This document shows, in pieces, positions 7,513-13,676 of a DNA stretch of 13,676 nt (position 1 is the stretch's first letter; each line of letters starts with the position of its first letter). The notes beneath the pieces were generated by a model that was not told the DNA's origin, did no database searches, and saw only the letters and a list, made by a program, of their open reading frames with translations. A program made the translations under genes and the position numbers. The stretch comes from Deltaproteobacteria bacterium (GTDB lineage: Bacteria; Desulfobacterota; GWC2-55-46): NCBI GenBank assembly GCA_021825035.1, contig JAKAIQ010000029.1, positions 1 to 13,676 of the forward strand, written 5' to 3'.

Positions 7513-7553
7513 TTTAGCCAACCCGCCGGCTGGTAGCGGCATCAGCGGCTAAA
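7513..7553. repeat. Inverted repeat between the SUMF1-like and monohaem cytochrome genes
   Basis: TTTAGCC (7513-7519) and GGCTAAA (7547-7553) are perfect complements. Inside them GCCG (7525-7528) can pair with CGGC (7537-7540), giving a two-stage hairpin 15 nt after the monohaem cytochrome stop on the minus strand. No T-tract follows on either strand, so it may be a processing or attenuation structure rather than a full terminator. Confidence 0.5.
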
Positions 7554-7567
7554 GCTCCCGCAGAGTT

Positions 7568-8095
7568 TTACCGCGAGGCGGCCCTTTTTTTGATCAGATC
7601 CCTGTCGCTGTACTTTGTTTCAAGTTGCCTTATGTATGCAAGGACGTCCCGGCGCTGTTGCACGGTCAGAACGTCTTTCCACCTGGGCATGACCATTTCA
7701 TCGCCGTTGGGCCTGCGTACGCCCTCGCTAATCGAATAGAAAAGCTGCCTGTCGGACTTCAATACCCGGTATTCGTCATGGATGAGGTCGGCTGGCTGCG
7801 GTTTTATCGCAATGCCTATCGGGCCGTCGCCCATGGCTTTGGCGCCGTGGCAGAAATGGCAGTATTTATCGTACACGGCTTTGCCGGCTAAAGGATCGCC
7901 GGCATGCACCGGCGCGGCGACGGCCTGGGCCGGAAAGGTCTTGGACTCTTTTGCCGCAGTTTCAGCGGTGACGGCCGAACCGGCGCCGGACCCGGCTTTC
8001 GAGCATCCCGGAAGCCATGCGGCCGCCAGCAGCAGAAAGATGACCCCGCCGACCGCGCCTCTTTCAGGTATGAACTTTCTCTTGAATACGGGCAT
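7568..8095 (-). CDS. Monohaem class I cytochrome c lipoprotein
   Basis: 175 residues. The ATG at 8095 is preceded closely by a purine-rich GAGGGGG. Residues 14-31 are a hydrophobic signal with lipobox LPGC (Cys31, followed by Ser). An Ala/Gly/Thr/Ser linker leads to a class I cytochrome c domain: GKAVYDKYCHFCHG with the haem site at 79-83, GDGPIG, a central ISEGVRRPNGDEMVMPRW with Met136-Pro as likely axial ligand, and a C-terminal helix VLTVQQRRDVLAYIRQLE. The GDGP and MP segments match small cytochromes of the CBB3/CccA type. It would be a membrane-tethered one-electron carrier. It lies 215 nt behind the NHL gene and 155 nt ahead of the SUMF1-like gene. Confidence 0.93.
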   Translation of the reverse strand: MPVFKRKFIPERGAVGGVIFLLLAAAWLPGCSKAGSGAGSAVTAETAAKESKTFPAQAVAAPVHAGDPLAGKAVYDKYCHFCHGAKAMGDGPIGIAIKPQPADLIHDEYRVLKSDRQLFYSISEGVRRPNGDEMVMPRWKDVLTVQQRRDVLAYIRQLETKYSDRDLIKKRAASR

Positions 8096-8310
8096 TTTCC
8101 CCCTCTTTCAGCCCTTCAGTAAATTAAGGGAGGCGAGAGATTCAAGAGTGACCATCGACGAGTCTTGCATCATCAGGCGTCGTGCATGTATCGAAATGAT
8201 TTTCATGTTGAAAAAAGGCTTAAAGAAAACCTGGCCGGTTGGGATTTAATCAAACATATTGATTATTCGCAATGATGATAAAAAAGAATTTTTCAGGGGC
8301 GTCTCGATTC

Positions 8311-9375
8311 TTATTTGCGCACGGTGACCGGGGGATATGATTCCGTTCCGGCGTTCTCCCTTGCCTTGAACTTGTCGCCGAGGTATTCAAATATCTCCAC
8401 CCTGTTGTTCCATGAATCTGAGAGATATATGAAGTCGTTTTTGTCTATCGCGAGCCCCGCCGGCAAAATCGTCTGGCCTCTGTAGACGCCGTATCCCGAG
8501 AATGCCATGAGGTATCTACCTTCGTCGTCGAAGATCTCGATCACGTTGAACGCGGCATCGGCCACGTAGACGTGGCCTTCGCTATCAACGGCTATTCCTT
8601 TGGGCCTCCCGAACATGCCGGGAGCGTCCCCGAACTCCCCGACCCTCCTTATGAACCTCCCATCGTTGTCGAATACCTGGTACCTGCCGTTTTGCGTGTC
8701 GGAAACGTACACGTAACCTTTCGCATCGACGGTAAGTTCGGTAGGGAAGTTGAACTCGCCGTCTTCCTTGCCCCGTTTGCCTATTGTTCTGAGATATTTA
8801 AGCGTATCAAGGTCGAATACCTTTACGTTGTGGTGACGGGTGTCAGTGACATATATTTTTTTATAGAGGTTGTCAACCGCGACGCCGGTAGGCACCTTGA
8901 AAGGCTCATCGGCTTGAAGGTCGGCAATAAGATGACCATCCTTGCCTACGACCCTTACCCTGTTGCTGAGCGAATCCGAAAAGAATATCCTTCCCTGCGA
9001 GTCGGTGGCCACCCCTATGGGCTTCGTTATGCCGGAAACGCCCATTTCAGCAAGAGAGGTCGAGGTGTGGTTCACCGGATCAAAGATAAAGATGTCGGAT
9101 GATGCCGTGTCCGTTACGTACATCTTGCCGTTCGCGTCGACGAATACGCCCATCGGCTTCTTGATTCTGGTTCCGCCCTCGGAGCCGAGGACGATGTCCG
9201 TGAGCGTCGAGCTCTCTCTCACGTTGGCGCTGCCATAAATGGCTTTAACGTATTTTATGCGTGCGATGTCCGGAGGATCAGGCCATCTGAGTTCCGGAAG
9301 CGGCTTTGCGGCGCAGCCCCAAAGTATTACGAGCGCGGATATTGCGAAAATAAGTTTTTTGAATACGCTATTCAT
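8311..9375 (-). CDS. Six-bladed NHL-repeat beta-propeller lipoprotein
   Basis: 354 residues from the ATG at 9375, chosen because an AGGA lies 5 nt upstream and it begins directly with a lipoprotein signal (MNSVFKKLIF, lipobox ILWGC, Cys21 followed by Ala). An open frame extends 54 codons further without a signal. After the proline-rich segment ELRWPDPPDIARIKYV, six NHL repeats start near residues 72, 117, 160, 209, 255 and 302. Each has the pattern P-x-G-V/I-A-V-D, then K/R-I/V-Y-V-T/S-D, then N-x-V-x-V-F. That makes a complete propeller. Such lipoproteins with the PDPP-RI-Y lead are common beside multihaem cytochromes in Geobacter-type bacteria, and OscD of the OmcS nanowire system is described as beta-propeller-like. 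A partner-binding role at the outer membrane is inferred. Confidence 0.93.
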   Translation of the reverse strand: MNSVFKKLIFAISALVILWGCAAKPLPELRWPDPPDIARIKYVKAIYGSANVRESSTLTDIVLGSEGGTRIKKPMGVFVDANGKMYVTDTASSDIFIFDPVNHTSTSLAEMGVSGITKPIGVATDSQGRIFFSDSLSNRVRVVGKDGHLIADLQADEPFKVPTGVAVDNLYKKIYVTDTRHHNVKVFDLDTLKYLRTIGKRGKEDGEFNFPTELTVDAKGYVYVSDTQNGRYQVFDNDGRFIRRVGEFGDAPGMFGRPKGIAVDSEGHVYVADAAFNVIEIFDDEGRYLMAFSGYGVYRGQTILPAGLAIDKNDFIYLSDSWNNRVEIFEYLGDKFKARENAGTESYPPVTVRK

Positions 9376-9514
9376 GTTTTTCCTGGAGCTTTTTCGGTTA
9401 CGATCGGGACAATTCCCGTTCTTTCGGGCAGTTTCCGAAGGATGCGCGCCATGAGATGTTACTATGCGGTATCCGTTAAAGTTAAGGAACGTGCGCTCCC
9501 ACGCGCCTGGCATC

Positions 9515-10141
9515 TCAATGGTAAGTCTCCTTATCAAGCGACATGCCCTTCGGAATCACATGGCATCTGTCGCAGTTTTCCCTCGGCCAGAATGGAAATG
9601 CGACCTTGTTGTGGCATCTGCCGCACCACTTCCCTTGGAAGATTTCTTCCATGCTTATGGGGTTAGCCCCGGCCTCCGGCAGGAATATCTTGGGATGGCA
9701 CGTCTTGCAGCTTAGCCAGTACGTGTGAATGGCGTGCGGGAATATGACGTTCGCCATCAGTGGAACTTTCGCCTCTATGAATATGTTAAGGTTCAAAGGC
9801 GGATCATCTACCACATTGGGGTCGAGCGAAGGTCTCGGATTGATATAGCCGCCGACGACCGATGCCGTCCAGTTCACCTGACCGAAGGCGTCCTTGGGAA
9901 GGCCTCTCAGCGCCTCGACTTTTACGGATCCGGGCCGAACCATCGCCCTTGTGTATTGCACCTTGTAGTATTGCTCGTAGTAATCGCTCGGGTTTATTTT
10001 CTTGCTATCCGCCCTTCTCGCGGCATAAGGGTCGGAAAGCATATCCAGACCTTCACGGAGGCTGCAGCCGGTGATAAAATAAGCTCCGCACAATACGGCA
10101 AGGGTCATGGCGGCGCCTTTTTTTGCGAAAAAGGTCTTCAC
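9515..10141 (-). CDS. Triheme c7-like cytochrome lipoprotein (nanowire_3heme-type domain)
   Basis: 208 residues from a GTG at 10141 with a weak GGA 7 nt upstream. An internal ATG at 10108 would cut off the basic n-region MKTFFAKKG, so GTG is preferred. Lipobox ITGC puts the lipid cysteine at 26, followed by Ser. Residues 27-130 are a hydrophilic linker rich in Tyr, Pro and Asn. The C-terminal domain has FPHAIHTYWLSC, with His136 and His139 as likely distal ligands, then three haem sites: CKTCH (145-149), CGRCH (173-177) and CDRCH (190-194). The spacing and the GANPISMEEIFQGKWCGRCHN segment match the c(7)-type triheme family known to me as TIGR04257. It is the first gene of the cytochrome cluster. 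Confidence 0.93.
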   Translation of the reverse strand: MKTFFAKKGAAMTLAVLCGAYFITGCSLREGLDMLSDPYAARRADSKKINPSDYYEQYYKVQYTRAMVRPGSVKVEALRGLPKDAFGQVNWTASVVGGYINPRPSLDPNVVDDPPLNLNIFIEAKVPLMANVIFPHAIHTYWLSCKTCHPKIFLPEAGANPISMEEIFQGKWCGRCHNKVAFPFWPRENCDRCHVIPKGMSLDKETYH

Positions 10142-10503
10142 TTCATATTCCAGGCATGCTGTTTGACGGAAAGGCGGTTACATTTTTTATAGTTTACTTT
10201 ACAATAGGACTTGTCCGCATGTCAAGCTCCGTGACGACGGCATGTTCGATACGCCGATATTGCCCGCGCCGCAGGACGTTTGCCGCATACGCAGTCTCAA
10301 GCCGGAAGTATGGTATTTTAACGCACGTTTTTTAAGCTTTCCGAATCGTTCATCTCCAGCGCCCTCGGTCAACCTTATGCGGCTTTTATCTCTGCCTATG
10401 CCGAGCTTGATAGAGGTTTCTATCTGTTTTTGTTTCCATATGCCTTTAGCGGTTGCCATTATGGATAGTCTTGAATGGGAGGCGATACGAAGCGACGTTT
10501 TTC
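10142..10503. other. Stretch without a confident gene
   Basis: About 360 bases between the HAD phosphatase stop and the triheme cytochrome. A minus-strand frame (GTG at 10507 to a TAA at 10199, 102 codons) overlaps the phosphatase stop by a few bases, as in translational coupling. A plus-strand frame of 89 codons covers the same bases. Neither has a Shine-Dalgarno, a recognisable domain or a natural-looking C-terminus (the minus frame ends rich in Arg, Ser and Cys), so I do not call a gene. A decayed gene or a leader region is possible. Confidence 0.4.
10198..10225 (-). promoter_or_regulatory. Candidate promoter of the cytochrome cluster
   Basis: On the minus strand, TTGACA (10220-10225, perfect) is followed after 16 bp by TGTAAA (10198-10203, 4 of 6 consensus). 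Further AT-rich sequence (TATAAAAAA) lies just downstream. A start near 10191 would give a leader of about 50 nt for the triheme cytochrome. The -10 is the weak part of the call. Confidence 0.45.
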
Positions 10504-11169
10504 TCACATAAGCACATTTTTAAGTTCTTCGATTTTTTCGATTATCATGTCGCAGCAAGCCTCTTCAAGCTCAGTCTTGCTCCTGTATCCGTATGTGACT
10601 CCAACGGTTGCGGTGCCTGCCCTCCTGCCGGCTTCGCAATCCAGCGGGCTGTCGCCGACAATAACGGCTTTTTCCGGCTTCACGCCTGACAGGTCAAGAA
10701 CCTTCTCGACAGGTTCAGGATGGGGTTTTCTGTTTAAAAAAGAATCCCCGCCGACAATGGTTATGAAATAAGCACTCATTTCAAGCTCTTTTAATATCTT
10801 TTCGGCAAACCCGGCGGGTTTGTTCGTTACGACCGCCATCTTCTTGCCCTTTTCCTGGAAATGCGCGAGCATATCCTTCACCCCCGGATAAAGGCAAGTC
10901 CTTACGAGGAGGTGGCTGCCGTAAAAATCAAGGAATTTATCGCGCGCTTCCATTATCCTTTCAGGCTTTAGGCCGGGCATAAGTTTTTCAAGAAGGGATT
11001 TAACCCCCCAGCCGATATTCTCTTTGATCTCTTCAATATCCCTCACGCCATACCCGAATAAATCGAGTGTTTTGTTGGCGGCCCATGCGATGTCTTTGCT
11101 TGAATCTATTAATGTTCCGTCGAGATCGAATATTATAAGCTCGACAGCTATTTTTTTTATGAACTGCAT
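10504..11169 (-). CDS. HAD-superfamily hydrolase, phosphoglycolate phosphatase-like
   Basis: 221 residues from the ATG at 11169, preceded by AAGGCGG. An upstream in-frame ATG at 11199 lacks a Shine-Dalgarno and adds a tail before the usual start of the fold. All four HAD motifs are present: FDLDGT (14-19, catalytic Asp15 and Asp17), VVTNK (113-117), Lys148 in NRKPHP, and VGDSPLD (171-177). The helical segment between residues 22 and 85 is a C1 cap as in Gph/PGP phosphatases, and the length fits. It probably hydrolyses 2-phosphoglycolate or a similar small phosphoester in the cytoplasm, though substrate cannot be read from sequence. It is divergent from the thioredoxin-like gene and need not belong to the cytochrome cluster downstream. 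Confidence 0.92.
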   Translation of the reverse strand: MQFIKKIAVELIIFDLDGTLIDSSKDIAWAANKTLDLFGYGVRDIEEIKENIGWGVKSLLEKLMPGLKPERIMEARDKFLDFYGSHLLVRTCLYPGVKDMLAHFQEKGKKMAVVTNKPAGFAEKILKELEMSAYFITIVGGDSFLNRKPHPEPVEKVLDLSGVKPEKAVIVGDSPLDCEAGRRAGTATVGVTYGYRSKTELEEACCDMIIEKIEELKNVLM

Positions 11170-11281
11170 TTGTCCGCCTTGAAGGGGTTTTTTTAACATC
11201 TGAATTTAACATGAAATCACGGTGCTATCAAAGCGTTGTTAGACGTGCGTTTGAAAACACCGGAAACTGCTGAGCCGTCCT

Positions 11282-11309
11282 TTGACACAGCTAAAGACAA
11301 TGGCATACT
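11282..11309 (+). promoter_or_regulatory. Promoter of the thioredoxin-like gene
   Basis: TTGACA (11282-11287, perfect consensus), a 16-bp spacer, then CATACT (11304-11309, 4 of 6). It lies about 35 nt ahead of the gene's ribosome binding site, in the divergent region facing the HAD phosphatase. Confidence 0.55.
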
Positions 11310-11344
11310 TTAAATGAAGGATTGTGAAAAGGAGGTGCATCGAG

Positions 11345-11908
11345 ATGTCTGATATCAGGTGGGCCGAAGCGTTAGACTCTGTCCGGAAGGAGACAATGGG
11401 CGACGGGAAGTTGCTCTTTATGTTCTTTCACGCTCCGTCATGCGGCGGATGCAGGAAGACGCTTGACATCACTTTTAAGGATTCCCGCGTAGTAGAGCTT
11501 ATAAACGAAGGTTTTTTTCCCTTCGACTTTCTTGTCACGGAGGCCCAGGAAATGACGGCAAAATATAAGGTGGAATGGACGCCAACGTTTATTATCGCCG
11601 ATGAAAACGGGGTCGAGCTCGAGCGGTGGGTCGGGTATCTTCCGCCCGCGGAATTCCTGTCGCAGATGCATCTGTCATTAGGTTTAGCCGCATTTCACAG
11701 GCAGATGTTCAAAGACGCCGAGAATGCCTTTGAATGGATAATAGATAATAATCCTGATTCCGAGACTGCTCCGGAGGCACGGTATTTTATGGGTGTGTCG
11801 ATCTATAAAGAAACGGGGGATCCATCGCATCTCGCGAGGACGTGGGAGGCGATGAGCAGGAGATATCCCGGTAATGACTGGACGAAAAAGGCGTCGGCCT
11901 GGTCTTAG
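11345..11908 (+). CDS. Thioredoxin-fold protein with CGGC motif and TPR-like C-terminus
   Basis: 187 residues. The ATG at 11345 has a perfect AAGGAGGT (11329-11336) at 8 nt. An in-frame GTG at 11324 would contain that site within the coding sequence and is rejected. No signal peptide is present, so it is predicted cytoplasmic. Residues 20-100 are a thioredoxin-like domain: KLLFMFFHAPSCGGCRKT with CGGC at 33-36, then VEWTPTFIIAD with the conserved cis-Pro80, and a GYLPPAEFL ending. Residues about 108-180 form helix pairs resembling TPRs (FHRQMFKDAENAFEWIIDNNPDS, then EARYFMGVSIYKETG). The pairing resembles thioredoxin_7-type proteins fused to TPRs in Deltaproteobacteria-like genomes. It may reduce a disulfide or act as a redox adaptor; the partner is unknown. 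Confidence 0.9.
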   Translation: MSDIRWAEALDSVRKETMGDGKLLFMFFHAPSCGGCRKTLDITFKDSRVVELINEGFFPFDFLVTEAQEMTAKYKVEWTPTFIIADENGVELERWVGYLPPAEFLSQMHLSLGLAAFHRQMFKDAENAFEWIIDNNPDSETAPEARYFMGVSIYKETGDPSHLARTWEAMSRRYPGNDWTKKASAWS

Positions 11909-12021
11909 AGCTGGAGGGATGCTGGGGGTATTTTTATGAAGGTCATCGGCCTATGGATGGCTGAGAGGAATAATCATACCCCACTATGCCCGGCCGGCCC
12001 GTTATTGACAATGCGGTAAAC

Positions 12022-12050
12022 TTTACAAAGGATTTGCCATTTGATAATAT
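12022..12050 (+). promoter_or_regulatory. Candidate promoter of amrB
   Basis: TTTACA (12022-12027, 5 of 6) and TAATAT (12045-12050, 4 of 6) with a 17-bp spacer, in the AT-rich part of the gap before amrB. A start near 12057 leaves a leader of about 60 nt. An upstream TTGACA at 12005-12010 has no -10 at the right distance. The rest of the gap (11909-12117) holds only a weak wide-loop inverted repeat. Confidence 0.4.
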
Positions 12051-12117
12051 TTTCATTCGGGTTTATTTGCCCGTCTTGTCTTTTTAACCCCTTTTAGAAT
12101 AGAAGTAAGATAAACGG

Positions 12118-12918
12118 ATGATACGGAAAGCTAGGGTAGCCGGACAATTTTATCCTGAAGATGCCGGCGATCTTCTTGGAGCCGTAAAACGATTGTTGTC
12201 GGCTTGCGCCGAGGAAAAGGTCCTCGCAATAATGGCGCCCCATGCGGGATATATATATTCCGGCGGCGTCGCGGGGTCGGTCTATTCGGCGGTGGCTGTG
12301 CCGGAAACGGTGGTCCTCATCGGCCCCAATCATACCGGTATGGGAGAAATGGCGTCAATCATGACCGTTGGCCAGTGGCAGACCCCTCTGGGGAATATGG
12401 ATATAAATCTGGAATTGGCCGCAGCCATTTTCCGCTCATCAAGGCTGTTTTCAGACGACGCATCTGCACACCAAATGGAGCATTCACTTGAAGTTCAACT
12501 ACCTTTTGTCTACTGCCGCAATAAACGGGCGTCCATCGTCCCCATAACTGTCGCGCGCACGGATTTCAAGAAATGCGAGGAGATGGGTAAAGGAATAGCA
12601 ACTGCCATCGCCGGATACGGGAAAGACGTCTTGATTGTGGCGAGTAGCGACATGAACCATTACGATTCCGATAAAATAACAAGGGAAAAAGACAGGCTCG
12701 CAATTGACATGGCCCTGAGACTTGACGCCAGGGGGCTTCTTCAGGTTGTCTCTTCAAAGGGTATAACCATGTGCGGAGCGATCCCGGCCGCCATCTCGAT
12801 TGTCGCGGCCAAAGCCCTTGGCGCTCAAGAGGCGAGGCTTGTTAAATATGCCACTTCGGCGGAGGCAAGCGGCGATTTTGAACGTGTCGTAGGGTACGCC
12901 GGGATGCTTTTCAAGTGA
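12118..12918 (+). CDS. amrB: MEMO-family protein AmrB (AmmeMemoRadiSam system protein B)
   Basis: 266 residues, the usual length of the family. MEMO proteins share the fold of class III extradiol dioxygenases. The conserved positions are visible: N-terminal VAGQFYP (7-13), APHAGYIYSGG (40-50, His42), LIGPNHTG (67-74, His72), EHSLEVQLPF (121-130), VASSDMNHY (174-182) and ITMCGAIP (216-223, Cys219). His42, His72 and Cys219 correspond to the metal-site residues discussed for human MEMO1. The ATG at 12118 has only a weak purine-rich site. In many genomes the gene sits with amrA and the radical SAM gene amrS; neither is visible here. Biochemical role remains unclear in the family. Confidence 0.95.
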   Translation: MIRKARVAGQFYPEDAGDLLGAVKRLLSACAEEKVLAIMAPHAGYIYSGGVAGSVYSAVAVPETVVLIGPNHTGMGEMASIMTVGQWQTPLGNMDINLELAAAIFRSSRLFSDDASAHQMEHSLEVQLPFVYCRNKRASIVPITVARTDFKKCEEMGKGIATAIAGYGKDVLIVASSDMNHYDSDKITREKDRLAIDMALRLDARGLLQVVSSKGITMCGAIPAAISIVAAKALGAQEARLVKYATSAEASGDFERVVGYAGMLFK

Positions 12919-13086
12919 TATTCACGCGCGGGGGTTTACAAATAATAGTTGAACGGAATCCGAGCCTCAAGATCCGCCTGGCGGAGCCGCCGGGGCGGGC
13001 AAAGACGTATGATTCCTTAAGCGCCTGCTAAACTTGCCCCCATTTTGGCGGCAGTGGAGAATGTTAATCTTTTCAGGTTAATTTCC

Positions 13087-13141
13087 AGCCGCGCACGCTG
13101 CGGCTTTCATATAGAGGTTTTGATACCCGCAGCTTGCTGCG
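13087..13141 (+). repeat. Two hairpins in the gltX leader
   Basis: AGCCGC (13087-13092) pairs with GCGGCT (13100-13105) around a 7-nt loop. It is followed by TTCAT, which at best makes a weak terminator. A second, perfect hairpin CGCAGC (13128-13133) / GCTGCG (13136-13141) with a 2-base centre ends 12 nt before the gltX Shine-Dalgarno. The remaining gap behind amrB (12919-13086) holds GC-rich short inverted repeats near 12970-12998 and no gene. No T-box sequence is recognisable. Confidence 0.5.
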
Positions 13142-13169
13142 AGGAAGTTCATTAAGGAGGTGCCTCACA

Positions 13170-13676
13170 TTGACCATCCGCACTCGTTTCGCACCAAGCC
13201 CGACCGGATATCTTCATATCGGAGGCGCGAGAACCGCCCTTTTCAACTGGCTTTTTGCAAGGCACCATAATGGCGTTTTTGTCCTCCGTATCGAGGATAC
13301 GGATGTCGCGAGGTCGACGAAGGAATCCATACAGGCTATCCTGGACGGTTTGACATGGCTCGGCCTCAACTGGGATGAGGGGCCTTTTTTTCAGAGCCGG
13401 ATGTTCGACACATACAGGAGCCGCGCATACAAACTGCTCGAAGATGGCCTTGCATACAGGTGTTATTGCACTCCTGCCGAGCTTGAGGAGAGGCGCGCCG
13501 CGGCGCTCAGGGAAGGTAGGCCTCCCAAATACGACGGGCGGTGCAGGGCCAGGACCGATTCCCCTCAGGCCCCTTTTGCCATAAGGTTCAAGGTGCCGTC
13601 CGGAGTGACCGTGGTCGAAGACGCCATAAAGGGCAGCATAAGCTTCGATAACTCTGCCATCGAGGATCTCGTGCTC
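13170..13676 (+). CDS. gltX: Glutamyl-tRNA synthetase, 5' part
   Basis: The first 169 residues; the gene continues past the right edge. The start is a TTG at 13170 with a perfect AAGGAGGTG (13154-13162) at 7 nt, and the protein opens at once with the family N-terminus TIRTRFAPSPTGYLHIGGARTALFNW, containing the HIGH-type signature. LRIEDTD near 39-45, LTWLGLNWDEGP near 61-72 and the connecting segment with CYCTPAEL and YDGRCR follow. The two Cys of CYC and the Cys of GRC correspond to zinc ligands of the E. coli enzyme, but the following residue pair is RA where E. coli has RH. Discriminating GluRS from a tRNA-Gln-charging GluRS needs the C-terminal half. It charges tRNA-Glu in the cytoplasm. 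Confidence 0.97.
   Translation, partial: MTIRTRFAPSPTGYLHIGGARTALFNWLFARHHNGVFVLRIEDTDVARSTKESIQAILDGLTWLGLNWDEGPFFQSRMFDTYRSRAYKLLEDGLAYRCYCTPAELEERRAAALREGRPPKYDGRCRARTDSPQAPFAIRFKVPSGVTVVEDAIKGSISFDNSAIEDLVL

Noticed and set aside
8311..9537. Longer NHL protein starting at 9537
   Set aside because: The extra 54 residues are hydrophilic and have no ribosome binding site. The ATG at 9375 has one and begins a proper lipoprotein signal.
11324..11344. GTG start for the thioredoxin-like protein
   Set aside because: Its second to fifth codons are the Shine-Dalgarno sequence itself, which serves the ATG at 11345.
11923..11983. Terminator behind the thioredoxin-like gene formed by GGGGTAT and ATACCCC
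   Set aside because: The loop would be 44 nt with no T-tract after the second arm.

Overview
The window looks like a chromosomal segment of a Gram-negative bacterium that uses cytochromes for respiration beyond the inner membrane. It carries three c-type cytochromes with eight CXXCH haem sites in total, a run of four consecutive lipoproteins, and a periplasmic prolyl isomerase. Base composition is moderate and TTG/GTG start codons are common. Desulfobacterota (Geobacter-like) or Nitrospirota would fit, but no taxonomic marker in the window decides this.

Positions 1-10141 are an all-minus-strand cluster. In transcription order it encodes: a triheme cytochrome lipoprotein (10141-9515), a six-bladed NHL beta-propeller lipoprotein (9375-8311), a monohaem cytochrome c lipoprotein (8095-7568), a SUMF1/FGE-fold lipoprotein without the catalytic cysteine (7412-6612), a secreted tetrahaem cytochrome (6253-5051), two paralogous polytopic membrane proteins with C-terminal TPRs resembling TMTC glycosyltransferases (4754-2880 and 2737-1040), and a SurA/PpiC-type prolyl isomerase cut by the window edge (699-1). 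The tetrahaem cytochrome has its own near-consensus sigma-70 promoter, a leader of about 170 nt with several hairpins, and an intrinsic terminator, so it can be expressed at a different level from its neighbours.

The combination of secreted multihaem cytochrome, beta-propeller, prolyl isomerase, membrane TPR proteins and small lipoprotein cytochromes closely resembles the cytochrome-nanowire assembly clusters described around omcS (the osc genes) and its relatives in Geobacter. The best reading is a nanowire or extracellular electron transfer cluster built round an OmcE/OmcS-type subunit. On this view the cytochrome is secreted and folded with help from the isomerase, perhaps glycosylated by the GT-C/TPR proteins, and supported at the outer membrane by the lipoproteins. 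The gene inventory is seen directly; the functional assignment is inference.

The right part is ordinary chromosome. A phosphoglycolate-phosphatase-like HAD hydrolase (11169-10504, minus) is divergent from a thioredoxin-fold protein with a TPR-like tail (11345-11908), followed by the MEMO-family protein AmrB (12118-12918) and the start of gltX (13170 to the edge), all plus strand. No tRNA, rRNA, CRISPR array, insertion sequence or phage gene was seen.
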